Below are positions 38,301-49,765 of a DNA stretch of 64,000 nucleotides, one piece after another. Location of the stretch: assembly GCA_021904315.1 (NCBI GenBank), contig CM038910.1, positions 9,176,001 to 9,240,000 on the forward strand, written 5' to 3'. The first letter of the stretch is position 1; each line of letters opens with the position of its first letter. The notes below the pieces were generated by a model, which saw nothing but the letters and a program-made list of their open reading frames with translations, did not search any database and had not been told where the DNA came from. The position numbers were made by a program, and so were the translations under genes. The stretch comes from Sphagnum magellanicum (lineage: Eukaryota; Streptophyta; Sphagnopsida; Sphagnales; Sphagnaceae).

Positions 38301-40822
38301 ACTACAAGGGGGAGGGGGCAGCAACAAAAAGTTGTTAATCACCAGGGCAGACTCAGACATAAACACTTATGGTTAGGTGCACAGGACAGCAATTCACTTG
38401 CCAAATTTCCAACAGCTGCACTTACGTGGGGTGGGTGAAGGTCCTACCGTCGTCTCGTTGCCGGTAGGTTGGGTAGTTGCCGGTGGAGTCCTTAGTTTGG
38501 GGCTGGAAAGTCTTGGGATAACCCTTGTTGCAAGCCCCATTCAACATGCAAGCACATGAGGGATGTAAGGCCCCACAGGGCCCATGCAACTTGCGAGATG
38601 TCACAATGTTGTAAAGCTTGGGGTGGGTGGATTTGTCTGGAAGTTCGGCACACACGATCCGGTCATAATCGCTGCTGTCACACGGCTTGTTATGGCTGCG
38701 TAGAATGATCAAAATGTGACCGTGCGGCAAGCCCCGCTTCTGCCATTCTACCACATGGATGTCCGCCACCGCAGTGCCCAAAACACCATTCTGCAGAAGG
38801 TCTTGGAAGAGGGCATTGAGTTTCATGTTGAACACCTTGGATGTCAAGTCAGGGCGGCCGCTGGCTTCTTCCCCAGGCTTCAGCTCATGCAAAATCTCTG
38901 GCCAATTTGGGTTGCACGTCATGGTTATGAATAGGTCAAGTTTCCCAAACTTTCTAACCAAGGCCATGGAATCTTGGTAGAGCTAGTTCCTGTGGTAGGG
39001 GCTACCAACAAAAGTGGTTGGAAGGACCACCATGCGCCCAAAGTTGGTGCTGTTAGCCCCATCTTGTTGCATGGCATCTACCATTCCTTTATATTGGTCA
39101 GCACGCAGGGTGGTCTGGTTAAGGCGCACCCACCCCAGCTACTGCCCCTTAACCTTGGAGTACTGGTCAACCACCCACTCTTGATATAGCCTCTTGCCAT
39201 AAGTGAACGTGCTATTGGTGGGAGGGTTGCGGTCATGCATGAAATAAGCCGCGTACTCCCTGGCAGTAACCTTGCGAGCAATGCGCCCTGCGGCAGCTCC
39301 TCTACCTCAGCCCCTACCCTACCCCTGCCCCTACCTCCACCACGCCCGGGGTCCACTGCCGGTTCTGCATCAAGCTGCTATTCATCTTCAGATGGCTGCT
39401 GTTGCTCGTCCTCAGAACTTAGCCCATCCATAACCGCAGGGGTAGCGCTAGTAATATTTGGGTGCTAGCTGGGCTCTCCGTGTGGGTGGAACAAGACAAA
39501 ATGCAGAGGGTCATAAGCATAGTGGGCATCACTAATCCTCCATAACCCCCCGCCCTTAGCTCTCACCCTGATGTCTCGTGGATTGCTATCACCATCGCCT
39601 GTGAACATGCACAAAAGGGAAGACAAATCAAGCACAGCCGGGACAGTTGCTTAGATGGTGGAAGGAACGTATTGTCGAGGAACATAGGAATTAGGACGGC
39701 GAGCACCATAAAAAACAACACAAAATGGGGCACCAAAAAGCAGCCATGCAACCACCCCATTCACTCACCAGGCATCAAGCCGGCCACTTCGCTGGATGTG
39801 GGGGCGTTATAGCAACGGCGGTTAACGCTGCCATCAACACGGATGATAATATCATAGTTAGCCAGGTCTTGAGGGGGCAAATCCATGGCCTGCACAAAGC
39901 GCTGAACATAGCCATTGCTCCCCAAAAACATCTGTTGCAACTCCTGTAAAGTGTGACGGTCCAAGTCTACGTTGCCTTGACCGAGAGCAGCAAAACGGGC
40001 AACAGCTTGAGCATCCGCATTGTCTATGATATACAACTAAACAAACTGATGGGGGCTCCCTTTAGGAGGTGTCAATGGCTGTAGCAAATGATGCATAACG
40101 CCCCTTATGGCAATCATACTGACCCCATCTGCGGGTGATTGGATGTTAATGCTAGAGGAGGCCATCTGCAAGGAGGAATTATATTTCCGGATGTGCTTGC
40201 GAAAAGATACGATGGCAGGGGGGAGGTGTGCACCAGGGGCAGGCTTAGAAGTGAACAGGTCTCGCAATGGTTAAAGAGGAAGAATGGGGAAGAGGGCCTC
40301 ATAGCTGCAAGATCTGCCTTTAGCACAGCAAAGGTCTGCATGTCCCCGGGAAGCCTCATCAGGCCAAATCATAGCTCGGCAATGCTGGCACTCAGCTATC
40401 CTACCCCCTATGTTAAGCACCGGAACAATGGCCTCATTAAATTCTGAAGGGGGGACGCAGGCTGCTGTGTGCAAATCTTGCTGACCTCGCGCCTGCCAGT
40501 GCTGCTCGCGGTTGCGGTTTCGCTGCTGCTGCTCCTGGTCTGTCAATCGGGCACGAGCCTCTGCCTATTGCTTGCGGTTGCGGCGTCGCTTCTGCTGCCA
40601 CTCCTGGTCTGTAAGCCGGGCACGGGCTTCCGCCTGCTGCTCGCGGTGGCGACGTCGCTCCTACTGCCACTCCTGGTCTATGAGCCGGGCACGGGCCTCT
40701 GCGTGCTGCTCGTGGTTGCGGTCTCGCTGTTGCTGTCGCTCCTGGTCTGTCAGCCGGGCACGGGCCTCTGCGTGCTGCTCGCGATCGCGGTCTCGCTGCT
40801 GCTGCCAGGTTGCGATGGACAT
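35328..40822 (-). pseudogene. Helitron RepHel (HUH replication initiator plus PIF1-like helicase), interrupted by TAG/TAA
   Basis: Four exons can be joined: 40822-39769, 39598-38426, 38301-37230 and 37046-35328, about 1,672 codons. The introns are GT-AG (170, 124 and 183 nt) and restore frame. In order: an Arg/Gln-rich repeat region; a Cys/His N-terminal finger (about 40390-40340); the Rep domain with HUH as PHGH at 38716-38727 and the two-Tyr motif YLYKYVYKG near 38163-38190; then a PIF1-type helicase with Walker A GLGGAGKT (36720-36743), Walker B VWDEAP (about 36490-36510), GGDFRQILP and a final NKFQGQTL motif. Thirteen in-frame TAG (+ strand starts 35466, 35895, 36018, 36444, 36852, 36975, 38983, 39139, 39378, 39465, 40037, 40565, 40661) and three TAA (36195, 36225, 40271) interrupt it. 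One 1-nt deletion lies near 39300-39320. It ends at TGA (35328). Read in the standard code it cannot make a full protein. Confidence 0.9.
40490..40815 (-). repeat. 69-bp tandem repeat coding a 23-residue charged unit
   Basis: Four or more units with exact 69-bp spacing (anchor CGGGCACG at about 40547, 40616, 40685, 40754). On the minus strand each encodes an Arg/Gln/Glu-rich block such as REQHAEARARLTDQE, probably a coiled coil or nucleic-acid-binding stretch at the RepHel N-terminus. Two units have TAG where the aligned sister units have CAG. Confidence 0.9.
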
Positions 40823-40982
40823 GTGGTTGAGATAGTTCTGAAATTTCTTGTGCAAAACAACAATATAAGTGAAGCTGCTACTGCTTCTTCTCTGCAAGAT
40901 CGGATTTGACTTGGATTATGAAATGCTGCTGTTGTTTTTCATAGCTTGAAAATTGACCAATTTGTTTGTTTGTTATTTGCAG

Positions 40983-41173
40983 TTCATCAAGATATGACAG
41001 AGCCAATGGCACACTACTTCATATACACAGGACATAACTCGTACCTCACTGGAAATCAACTCAACACCAAGTGTAGTGTGGAGCCTATTAAAGCAGCATT
41101 GAAGCAAGGAGTGCATGCTATTGAGATTGATTTGTGGCCAAATTCTACCAAAGATGACATCCAAGTTATTCAT
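40983..41173 (+). pseudogene. Captured exon of plant phosphoinositide-specific phospholipase C (X domain)
   Basis: A single exon with an intron-type TTTGCAG acceptor just before it encodes the start of a PI-PLC X domain: [13 protein letters not shown], then [11 protein letters not shown], and [10 protein letters not shown]. The TGHNSYL block holds the first catalytic histidine. The open frame runs on to 41257, but the residues after VIH no longer look like PLC. The rest of the X domain and the Y, EF-hand and C2 domains are absent. It lies on the strand opposite to RepHel, inside the Helitron, so it is best read as a captured gene fragment including part of its upstream intron. Confidence 0.9.
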
Positions 41174-41257
41174 GTGCAATGCCCAACAAAATTTCACTTT
41201 GTTTCAATTCACTATAAAAGAGTTTTTAGATTATTGAAAGTTTGCAATTGCAGGTAG

Positions 41258-42500
41258 GTTTTTTCTCCCACTCATACATTGTCTTACCTTCTTTCACTAA
41301 CAATAAAAGCTACTTTTGTAACTATGCTGCAAGATCTAAAAGGTTCAAAATCATTAGGAAGACCTTGGGTGCAGCAGCTCAGGAAAGAAAGTTTTTAGTT
41401 TTTAAGCAGCTGTAGTGGGTTGCACCATGCGACCTGGTAACTGAAATTTCTTTTGCCAGCCTTCAATAATCATTTCATCTGGTGAATTGGTATTTTGGAA
41501 GCTTGGCCTTGACTCCAGCAACTGCAAAAACACAAGTTTGTATTTATAACATTTAGATAACCACCAGAAACTGTTTTTTCACATCTGAAGCAAAGCCAAG
41601 AGTCTACCAATTCCACTCAATACAGATATCTTTGTGTTGACAATGTGGCAAATACCCAAAAATGATAACAATATGCAAAATTGTAATTGAACGATGAATG
41701 ACTACTTTCGAGAATATTTGTAGAGCAGGCAGCCACCTAATTCATATTTGAGCACCTTGTTCTCCAAGACCGTAATGCAAACCTCTTGGATATAGGTCTG
41801 CCTTTGAGTGTTGGGAGCAAGACAATGTCTTATTAGTATGATTCTTTCACAGGTCAAACAGAAAGGTCATTGATCTGATACTGCATTGCCCCAATACTTT
41901 CTGACTGATATCCTTCATGTCTTGTATGTTTTTTGTGATAAACCAAGATAGGACATCTGATTGATACCCTTTGTTTTTTGTATGTTTTTGTAATCAAAAT
42001 ATGTTTCATTGATCTTGATAAACCAAGATATCATACCTGATTGATATGCTCTTTTCTGAGGTTATCAATAGCTCAATCTTTATTTGTGCTGGGGATTCAT
42101 TATGGAGACCTGAAAAGATACAATTTTTCTTTAATTTTTTTTTTGTTCAAATTTTGACAGACTTTGATCCATTTTGTAGACCCAAAAAGAGACAATATTA
42201 TTCTAATGTCTTCTGTGTTTAAATTTTGAGAGTTTGATGTCATAAATGTCCTTGAATCCAAATCAAGTGTGGTTTGAGCTTATATGTCAACCAGCAATCT
42301 CATCAAGACCATGCTTCAAATGGGAATGACATCAGGACACAAAATCTACTCTACCCTAAACCCTAAACTGTCTACAGGAACTGGAAAGGGGAGTGAATTG
42401 TTATCCACTTTGAGCACAGAGCAGGCAACCACCATCTCCAGCTTCCGGCGAGCTCCAAGTCCATCGGCATTACCTACTCAGACAAAAGACCAACATCATC
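41258..42500 (+). other. Non-coding filler inside the large Helitron
   Basis: AT-rich, intron-like sequence between captured fragments. A double telo-box-like word (CCCTAAACCCTAAAC) occurs near 42355. An 85-codon frame at 42284-42541 has no recognised family. Confidence 0.4.
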
Positions 42501-42506
42501 ATCATC

Positions 42507-42868
42507 ATGTGTGTCTCCAGCAAAGCGAAGATCGAAACTAAGAATGCTTACACTTTGAGGGGGGAAAAGACTTCTGATTGGGGACTTGTAGCAATTCAAA
42601 GAGAAAGTTTCTTGAAAAATCTGTCTGCCGAATTGAACAAACCTGTTGATAGACAGATCACTCGAATCGAATATCCACTGAGCCTGGACAATGACAGCAA
42701 AGTCGAGCCAAAGAACCTGTGCAACCGCCACTAATTGAACAATGTACTACTGAGACTCTGAACATTGTTTCTTTATTGCAGATAGGAAGATCATATGTAA
42801 TTTCAAAGCTGAAGGACTATCCACAATTTCAGACAATTGACCTTGCTGTTCATAAGTCAAGTTTCAAG
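42507..42868 (+). pseudogene. Captured exon-like fragments of unidentified host gene(s)
   Basis: A 75-codon open stretch (42507-42734) is rich in ordinary protein-like composition. It is followed by a well-bounded exon at 42782-42868 (acceptor TTTATTGCAG, donor AAG|GTACCC), 29 codons in one frame, containing SKLKDYPQFQTIDLAVHKS. I do not recognise the parent gene. The two pieces may or may not come from the same gene. Confidence 0.45.
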
Positions 42869-43957
42869 GTACCCATCATCTTGCATGATCCTTTTTTTTA
42901 CTCATTAGTTGGGCAGCAAACCTGTAGACTTTGCATCAACTATATTTTTTTTCTGCTATGTAAGTTCTTTGTGTGCTCTTTCACCTCTGCTTTCCTATTT
43001 ATATGAGGAAGAGAATGCATTTGTGGCTTCTTAGTACCCTGTCATTATCACTTTGGAGGATCTCAGCAAAGAGAGAAAAAGAGAGGGAGGAAAAAAAACA
43101 CACACACACACACACTTGCTCCCCAACTTACTCACTCCTATGCAGTGCTCCCCCAGGTACCGCAAAGACGTAGCAACAGCAGCAGAAGCAGCGTCTCAAA
43201 AAACTTCACGTTCTGTTCTCGTGCTCTTCAATCCAAAATCTTTGAGAAAATAATCCAGAAAAATCCAAACAAACAGCAGCTGCTGGAGGGTTTACACTAC
43301 AAGAAGACCACCCATACATTTGGGTCTTGTTCACACTTGTTCACAGACGGACACACTGATGGACGTAGTGAATTAATATATAATTTTCAACAATGAGAAT
43401 TTTTTTTAATTCAATTACTTTTTTTCTATAGGTCTGAAAAGTGTGAACGATAAATGTGTAGATTTTTTGCACCAAAAGGGGAGTGGGGGTCTAGCCCTGC
43501 GGTCTGGGAGGATTTTGACATCTAAACAAACAAGAAAAACAAGCAAACAAACAACTAGGGTAACCAGGTTGGTCATGGTACACTTAAGAAGCGCTCAGTG
43601 CTTAACAACTTCTTCATCATGCATCCATTGTAGATGGACTACAAAGACATCATAGCTTAGCTCTTGGTGCACATGGAGCTTTTTGGATCATGCAAAGCAG
43701 AGTTGGTTTGAGTGAGATATAACCAACAAAAGGGAGGGGGTTCACAAGCTTTAAAAAAATTCAGTTGGATCAGAGAAATTGCTATGAACATTCGTTGTCA
43801 GGCCTACGACCTAAGAGCAAAAGCCTCAATGATAATCAATGACACTCTCATCAACAAACTGGATGGATGTAGAAAACACACACTTCTCCCCCCTATTTAT
43901 GTACATAAATTTTCCTGTTAGCAAACCCATTCCTTCCTCAATCTCGTGCTATGTCAA

Positions 43958-44034
43958 TCCTATATATAAAAGCAAACATGGTGTCTGTCTGTCCGTCTGT
44001 CTGTGGCGACAAAAACAAGACAAGATCCTGAAAC
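43958..44034 (+). mobile_element. 5' end of a third, related Helitron
   Basis: TCCTATATATAAAAGC preceded by A is a typical Helitron 5' terminus. It is followed by GTCTGTCTGTCCGTCTGTCTG, related to the subterminal GTCTGTC words of the two minus-strand Helitrons. It points away from them. No hairpin plus CTAG end was found downstream, so the element is either truncated or ends where I could not recognise it. Confidence 0.55.
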
Positions 44035-44240
44035 AAGCGAGGTCCTCAAAACCTTCGAGGACCTAAACCGAGGTGGCCAGAATCCTCGATAAAGGACCTG
44101 AATCGAGATTCTCAGTACCCGGTCCAGATTTCGAGACAAACCTGAAACGAGGTTCCCAAAAAGAAAACCCATCGTTGGGGACCTGAAACGAAGTCCTCAA
44201 AGAGAAAACCCGTCGTTAGGGTCTTGAAACGAGGATGCAC
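44035..44240 (+). repeat. Degenerate tandem array inside the third Helitron
   Basis: Units of about 50-55 bp contain GACCTGAAACGAGG/GACCTGAATCGAG, TCCTCAAA and AGAAAACCC(A/G)TCGTT, with four or five imperfect copies. Confidence 0.65.
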
Positions 44241-47200
44241 TTCGACTGGCAATTCTCGGTTTTGGACATATTGAAGAAGAACCGACAGCCGAACACAGGT
44301 CCGGTTCAGTGTTGGGTGGTGCTTTTGAATCTTTAAAGAACCACCGGTTCAGGTCCTTTAAATATTTTAGACCTTAAGAGCCCCATGCTTCTTGTTCTTT
44401 GAAAAAACAGGCCAGGGCAGTCGCTGCAGGGGGCCGGGCGAGGTGCCACGGGTGGCTGGAGTGGTGTAGCCATGGGTTGCCCTCACTCGTTAGCCATAAC
44501 TACCATTTGAGCTTCAGCACATAAAGGCAAATTAGGGCTGATAGATGGACTAAGCAAAAAGTCTTTGCACACAAAAAATGGTATGATATTAGGTTGAGGA
44601 CTTGGAAAAAAAACACATCTTTGTAAGAAATAAAAGCAAGGCAATCAAAATCAATAATTGAAAGGAATGCCAAAACTTCAAAAAAAGATAATCCAAACTT
44701 ACTTACAATCCAAATGTCTCTTTGGTTTCTTCTTCATTGGTGAATAAGGATCCAAACTATAAGTGGGTTTTTTATTCTATTGTAATTCATCTTCCTTCAC
44801 CGATGGAAGAAATGTCTCTCCAAACACCACAGGATCCACCTCAAGGATATGCTCACAAATATAGATAATATTATTTCTAAAAGGAATGGAGTCCTAAAGT
44901 TAGAAAGATTATGAAATTGTACAATTCAAGAATGAAGACATTAACATTGAGAAAGTTCACTTGTGGCGAAATCTAGATGGACAACAAAAGAGTTGGGGGG
45001 AAAAAATGTTTTGACCAAGGCTTGAAAAATAAGAACATAAATCTTTTTAGCTCCTTTAAATGGTGCATTAAAGGCAAAGATAGTCATTCATATCTTCAAA
45101 GTCCAATTTGAATGAACATCCTCCTTTAACACAAAAATCCCTTGAGAAGATACATTAGGAGAAGGTGAGAAAAAATGGAAATCCTTAGGAGTAAAAAGGA
45201 TAGATCCTTGCTGACAAAAATCTACATGAACAATTGAGGATAAACTAGTAACTCAGAATACAAAACGTGCTATGTTAATAACTCAGAACCCAAACGCTGA
45301 ATAATATGTCCTCATATTTGCCTTCAAGCATGATCAATAAGCTCAGGCCCAATACTGTCCAACACCACACCCATGACCAAACACAACCCCACTTTTAATG
45401 GACAAAACCATCTTAATTGTGCGTGGATACATGCCCATTATGGAACACAATTTTTTTTGTATTGGGACAAAATGTAGTAACTCAGAATACAAAAGTTTGT
45501 GATGGTGCGTTAGGCCATAGGTGGTGTTGTGTCCAGTCAACAAGGTTTGACTGAACTTTGGTAGGCTAGGTTCTGAATACAAAGGGCATCCCCTTGTAGG
45601 CTTGTGTACCATGATGGGCTTAGGGCAATTTAGACGAGGGTCAAGGTTCAGGGACCAATGAATTCAAGCAATCTTATTGGTCAAAAGCTGTAAATGGGTC
45701 GCAAGGCCTTTAGATGAGGGTCCAAGGCCAAAAAGTGGCAAATTGAGGCTAAACCTACATGGCACCTGTTTTGGAGGGAAGATCAATTGGTCTGGACCAT
45801 AAAACAGTGCTAAAAGGAAAGCTCCTGATTTGGAGAACCAAGAATCAGGCTAGGGACCAAGGTATATTCCAACTCAAGGATTCAATTTGCTTCAAACCAG
45901 TCCGAATTGGTTCCTAAGAAATCGTACCCTGGACCCTCATCTAAAGTGGGCCTTAGTTACCCTATATTGATTTATAGATTCTTTGGAAAACAACCCTTCT
46001 AGGTATGTATATGGTACGTACTGGCAAATGATGATGAAACCAGCATGATGTCAGACCATTTGGGTTTAGGACATGATGCTTGACCATTTTGCTCTTGGAG
46101 ACGGTGCTAGGTCTTTTTGCTCTTGGAGATGTTGGACCATTCATCTCAATACAACTTAATAGACTAAGTGCTGATGCCTTTTGTTCCATCAGTTATGCAT
46201 ATAAAAATGCTTACGTTTGGAACAAAACAATGTATTTGTTCAGGTTATACTAGGTTCCTTTCATACCTATCATTATCATCCAGGTTTGATATCTATTCAT
46301 CCCAAAAGACATGGTTAGGGAAAAGAAAGCTCTATACCATTACAATATTTCAAGATTTGAACTGCCGACTTGATGTAGGTTTTTAAAGGTGCCCTCCCTT
46401 CATTTTATTTCTTATTAGGGTTTTAGCCTTAGCCAAGGTCGAAGTCACTTGTAAAAAAATAACTTTGTGGAAGTACCACATCATGGAAAGCAAATTGTTC
46501 ATTGAAAGTCTTAATGTGATTCAGTGTTTTAAGTATATTCCCAAGATATTTAAGTTAAAAATTGCTTATTCAAAGTGAAAGTCATTGCCAAATCAAGATA
46601 ATAATATCGTAAAGAATGTGGACTTAAGGTTTCACTAGAAAATTATTGATGAGATCATAGTCCAAAAGTTTGGTTACATTTATTTTCTAAGGAGTGTGTC
46701 TATGTATTAATTGTTAATGAAATAAATTAGAATTTACTTCCTCAATTACCAAGTATTAAGTTTATACTTACCACCCATGTATTGGTAAGGTGAGTTGTTT
46801 AGTAAATAAGCATTCTTTATTTTCTAGGAATCAGAACAAATGATTCAAGTTTTTTGCACAAATTCGTTGATGATGATATTCATGCAATCTTTTGGCAGTC
46901 AATAAGTTCTTGTTTTAAGAAGACAATAACTTCAACTTTAGTCATACAAATGGTGTTTTATCCAATTTCAAATTTTGTCTTAGCAACCACCTTTGCCCAA
47001 ATATCTACAAGTTGTTATCAAGTTGGAATGTAGCCTATTTTTACCTATGTGGACATAACATTTTTTTGTAAGAGGTGATAATGTAATTTTACATATTTCA
47101 TAATGACATGAAACATTGGATTGTGCACAAGCTTAGTGTTGCCTTGATTGTCACATAATAATTTCATTAATTTTTGTCTTAACAAACCCAATTTCTTAAG

Positions 47201-47344
47201 GAATCATGAAAGTCAAACAATGTCTTTTACTCTTCCTGCCATTTTCTTACATTCACATTTTGTGTTGGAAACTTAGTTGTAGTTTAACTCTTGATCACTC
47301 AAATCTTAGAAACAAATGCCCTCCAATTGAAATTTGTAACACCA

Positions 47345-47570
47345 TGTTGAAAATATTTTATTGAAGGTTACAACTTTGTAATTTGAAGCTCCTTAATTAA
47401 AGCTCATATGAAGTAGTTTATGAATTTACAAAATCATGAGATTCATAACTTGAGAATTTAAAAATTCTCACTTGGGAATCCCATGGACTTAATTATTTGA
47501 TGTATCTCTCATCATCAATCATATAACATTATGAGGATGAGGGTGGTGCTTCCTCCCAAGTTCAAGTTGT
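47345..47570 (+). repeat. Diverged direct repeat C, copy 1
   Basis: Shares with 49575-49765 the words AGGTTACAACTTTG, AGATTCATAACTT and CTCCTCCCAAGT/CTTCCTCCCAAGT in the same order. Spacing between copies is about 2.2 kb. An old retroelement relic is possible but not shown. Confidence 0.45.
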
Positions 47571-49574
47571 GTGAATGTAATGAATTCAAAGCAAGTCCGT
47601 GATTCAAAGTTAATTCCTTTTGCACTAACCATGTGCATTGTCAATTCATGTACTTGTTTGTGAAATGTTCATGATTGTCACATCATTCTCCTGGGACCAT
47701 CTTAGATCTCTCACAAACCCATTTTTTCTCCAATGTGAAAAGATAAGGAGTGTGCCCTTAAGTTCTACTCTTTCTCCCTTCTTTTCATTGTTGTCACATT
47801 TGAGGTTTACTCCTAATACCTTAAAACAAACTTAAGGGTGTGTCATTTTGTTAATGACAAATTCTCAATGGGTTGCCATTTATTTGACCTAGTCACAATT
47901 TTGTCACCGAAGGTCCAATTGCATTCAAAGGAGCTATTTGCATCATTAAATCCAAGGACTACAATGATTTTTTTTGCAACTTGTTACTAAATATGTTTAG
48001 AGTTGCCATGATACATCACATGTTGTGTTTTAATAATTGTTCCATAAATATGAATTTTCAAAAGTGTGCAAATATGCAACTTCATTTTGAAAAATGATCA
48101 TAATTTAAGATCACATCAAAATATGTTAATTATTTTAGGGTATAAGTTTCTGTATTATAAGCTATAAATTTGTTTTAATATGTCATGTACATTACACCCC
48201 ATTTACATGTGGTAAAAGATTTTTGAAAATTTGAGATTTTCAAACATATTTTGAATTTTTAAAATTTAAAATTTTCATATCTTTTATAGTATCAGTGCTT
48301 TTTGAATATGGGTAATAGGTTGTCATTTCCTCAAATTTTTGACAGTCAAAATTTTTTTATTAAAAGAATCATTAACTTAATCATTTGAAAATTTATCCTT
48401 ATTTAACAAAATTATTCTCCAAGTTCAATCGTCATTTATTAAAATCAAAATCAAAATTTTAATAAAATAATTTTTACTTTTGAATTATTGAAAATTCATG
48501 TTAATCATTTAGCACAACTTCCCATGATTACCATGATTTTTACATGACAATGCATAAATTTATGTACAAAATTTGAAAATTTTTAGTGGGATTCAAAATA
48601 GGTTTTGATTCCTAACATTGTTATTGCACCCCTTGGCTAAAATAGGTAGCCTTTTGTTGGCCTATTTTTAGTTTCAATATTTTTTCCTTGTTAATTGGCA
48701 TGAACATATGCCATAGGCACCATGTTGCCACCTTTCATGTACAAGATCCAAAACAAAATGGTTTTTTTCACATATCAAAGGATATGTTTCATTGATTTCC
48801 TTTTCATTCATATTTGTTTTCAAATTCATCTTCTCCACAATAGGTGTTTGATTTGATTGTTGAAAACCAAAATTGCACATGATGTTGAAAGTTTATCCTA
48901 CATTTTATCATAATTATATCCTTTTTCACTTTTCAAAACCCCTTGCTACCTACATAACTTTATGCCTAAATTAAAGATTTGCCCCCATCAATTTTTAGTT
49001 TAACTTTAAAAATATATTTTCTAATAATTGGACATTTACCAAAAGGTAAATCTATCAAGGTCCCCATGGAATATTTATTAATTGAGTTCAATTTTTAATC
49101 CATTATTTTTTTTGAAGACTCTCACGTAATGGCGTTATGAAATCTCATATTTGACCCTATCATTTTTTGTTGTGACATTAATCTTGGATTCACAATCAAT
49201 TTTGGGCATGATAAAAGAAATGAGCCAATGCATCCCTTGATTCGAACAAGATGGCATAAATGTGAAAGAGTGTAAGGGAGCAAGTCCCAACAATTTCAAA
49301 TGGATTCCCATTGTGGGAATCATAGATCTTTGGATTGGGGTTAAAGGGACTACTTTGTCCAAATTGGGCCCTTTCGGAACCATTGAAAAGGTCTTGAAAA
49401 TTAATATATTGAAATAGGTCACAATCTCAAAATAAAAACATGAAACACAAGTTATGGTCATTTGAAAGGTCGAAAGTCAAATTGTCAAATGGTTTTTGAC
49501 CTTTAATTGTTTAATGGAAGGTTCAATTAAACTTTGATTAAAAAGTTTGATAAGTCAATGTAAAGCTCTTTTAA

Positions 49575-49765
49575 AAGGTTACAACTTTGCTTTGGAGAGA
49601 TCTCCAATAGACAAAATGAAAAAATTATGAACATAGAAAGTGACAAGATTCATAACTTAAAAGGTTTGGGAGCTTTTAAATAAAAATATCATTTCAAAAT
49701 AATTTTTGTGAGGAGTTGTAAAATATATTATTTTTAAAAGAATGGTGACTCCTCCCAAGTCTAGG
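49575..49765 (+). repeat. Diverged direct repeat C, copy 2
   Basis: Same ordered words as the copy at 47345-47570. No coding capacity. Confidence 0.45.

Larger units (their letters stand above)
35035..43383 (-). mobile_element. Large Helitron with RepHel gene and captured host exons (8.3 kb)
   Basis: The 3' end on the minus strand is CCGTGCCAGCACGG (6-bp stem, 2-nt loop at 35047-35060), then GTTACCA and CTAG at 35038-35035. The 5' end near 43383 reads TATATATTAATTCACTACG. It matches the 5' end of the adjacent small Helitron (TATATATTAATTCACTACA) and includes the same CAGTGTGT and GTCTGT words, but the expected leading TC is mutated. The 3' two thirds carry the RepHel gene, and the 5' third (about 40.9-43.4 kb) carries host exon fragments in the opposite orientation. 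Helitrons move by rolling-circle replication and often capture gene pieces, which fits this structure. The left end is secure; the right end is accurate to a few bases. Confidence 0.85.
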
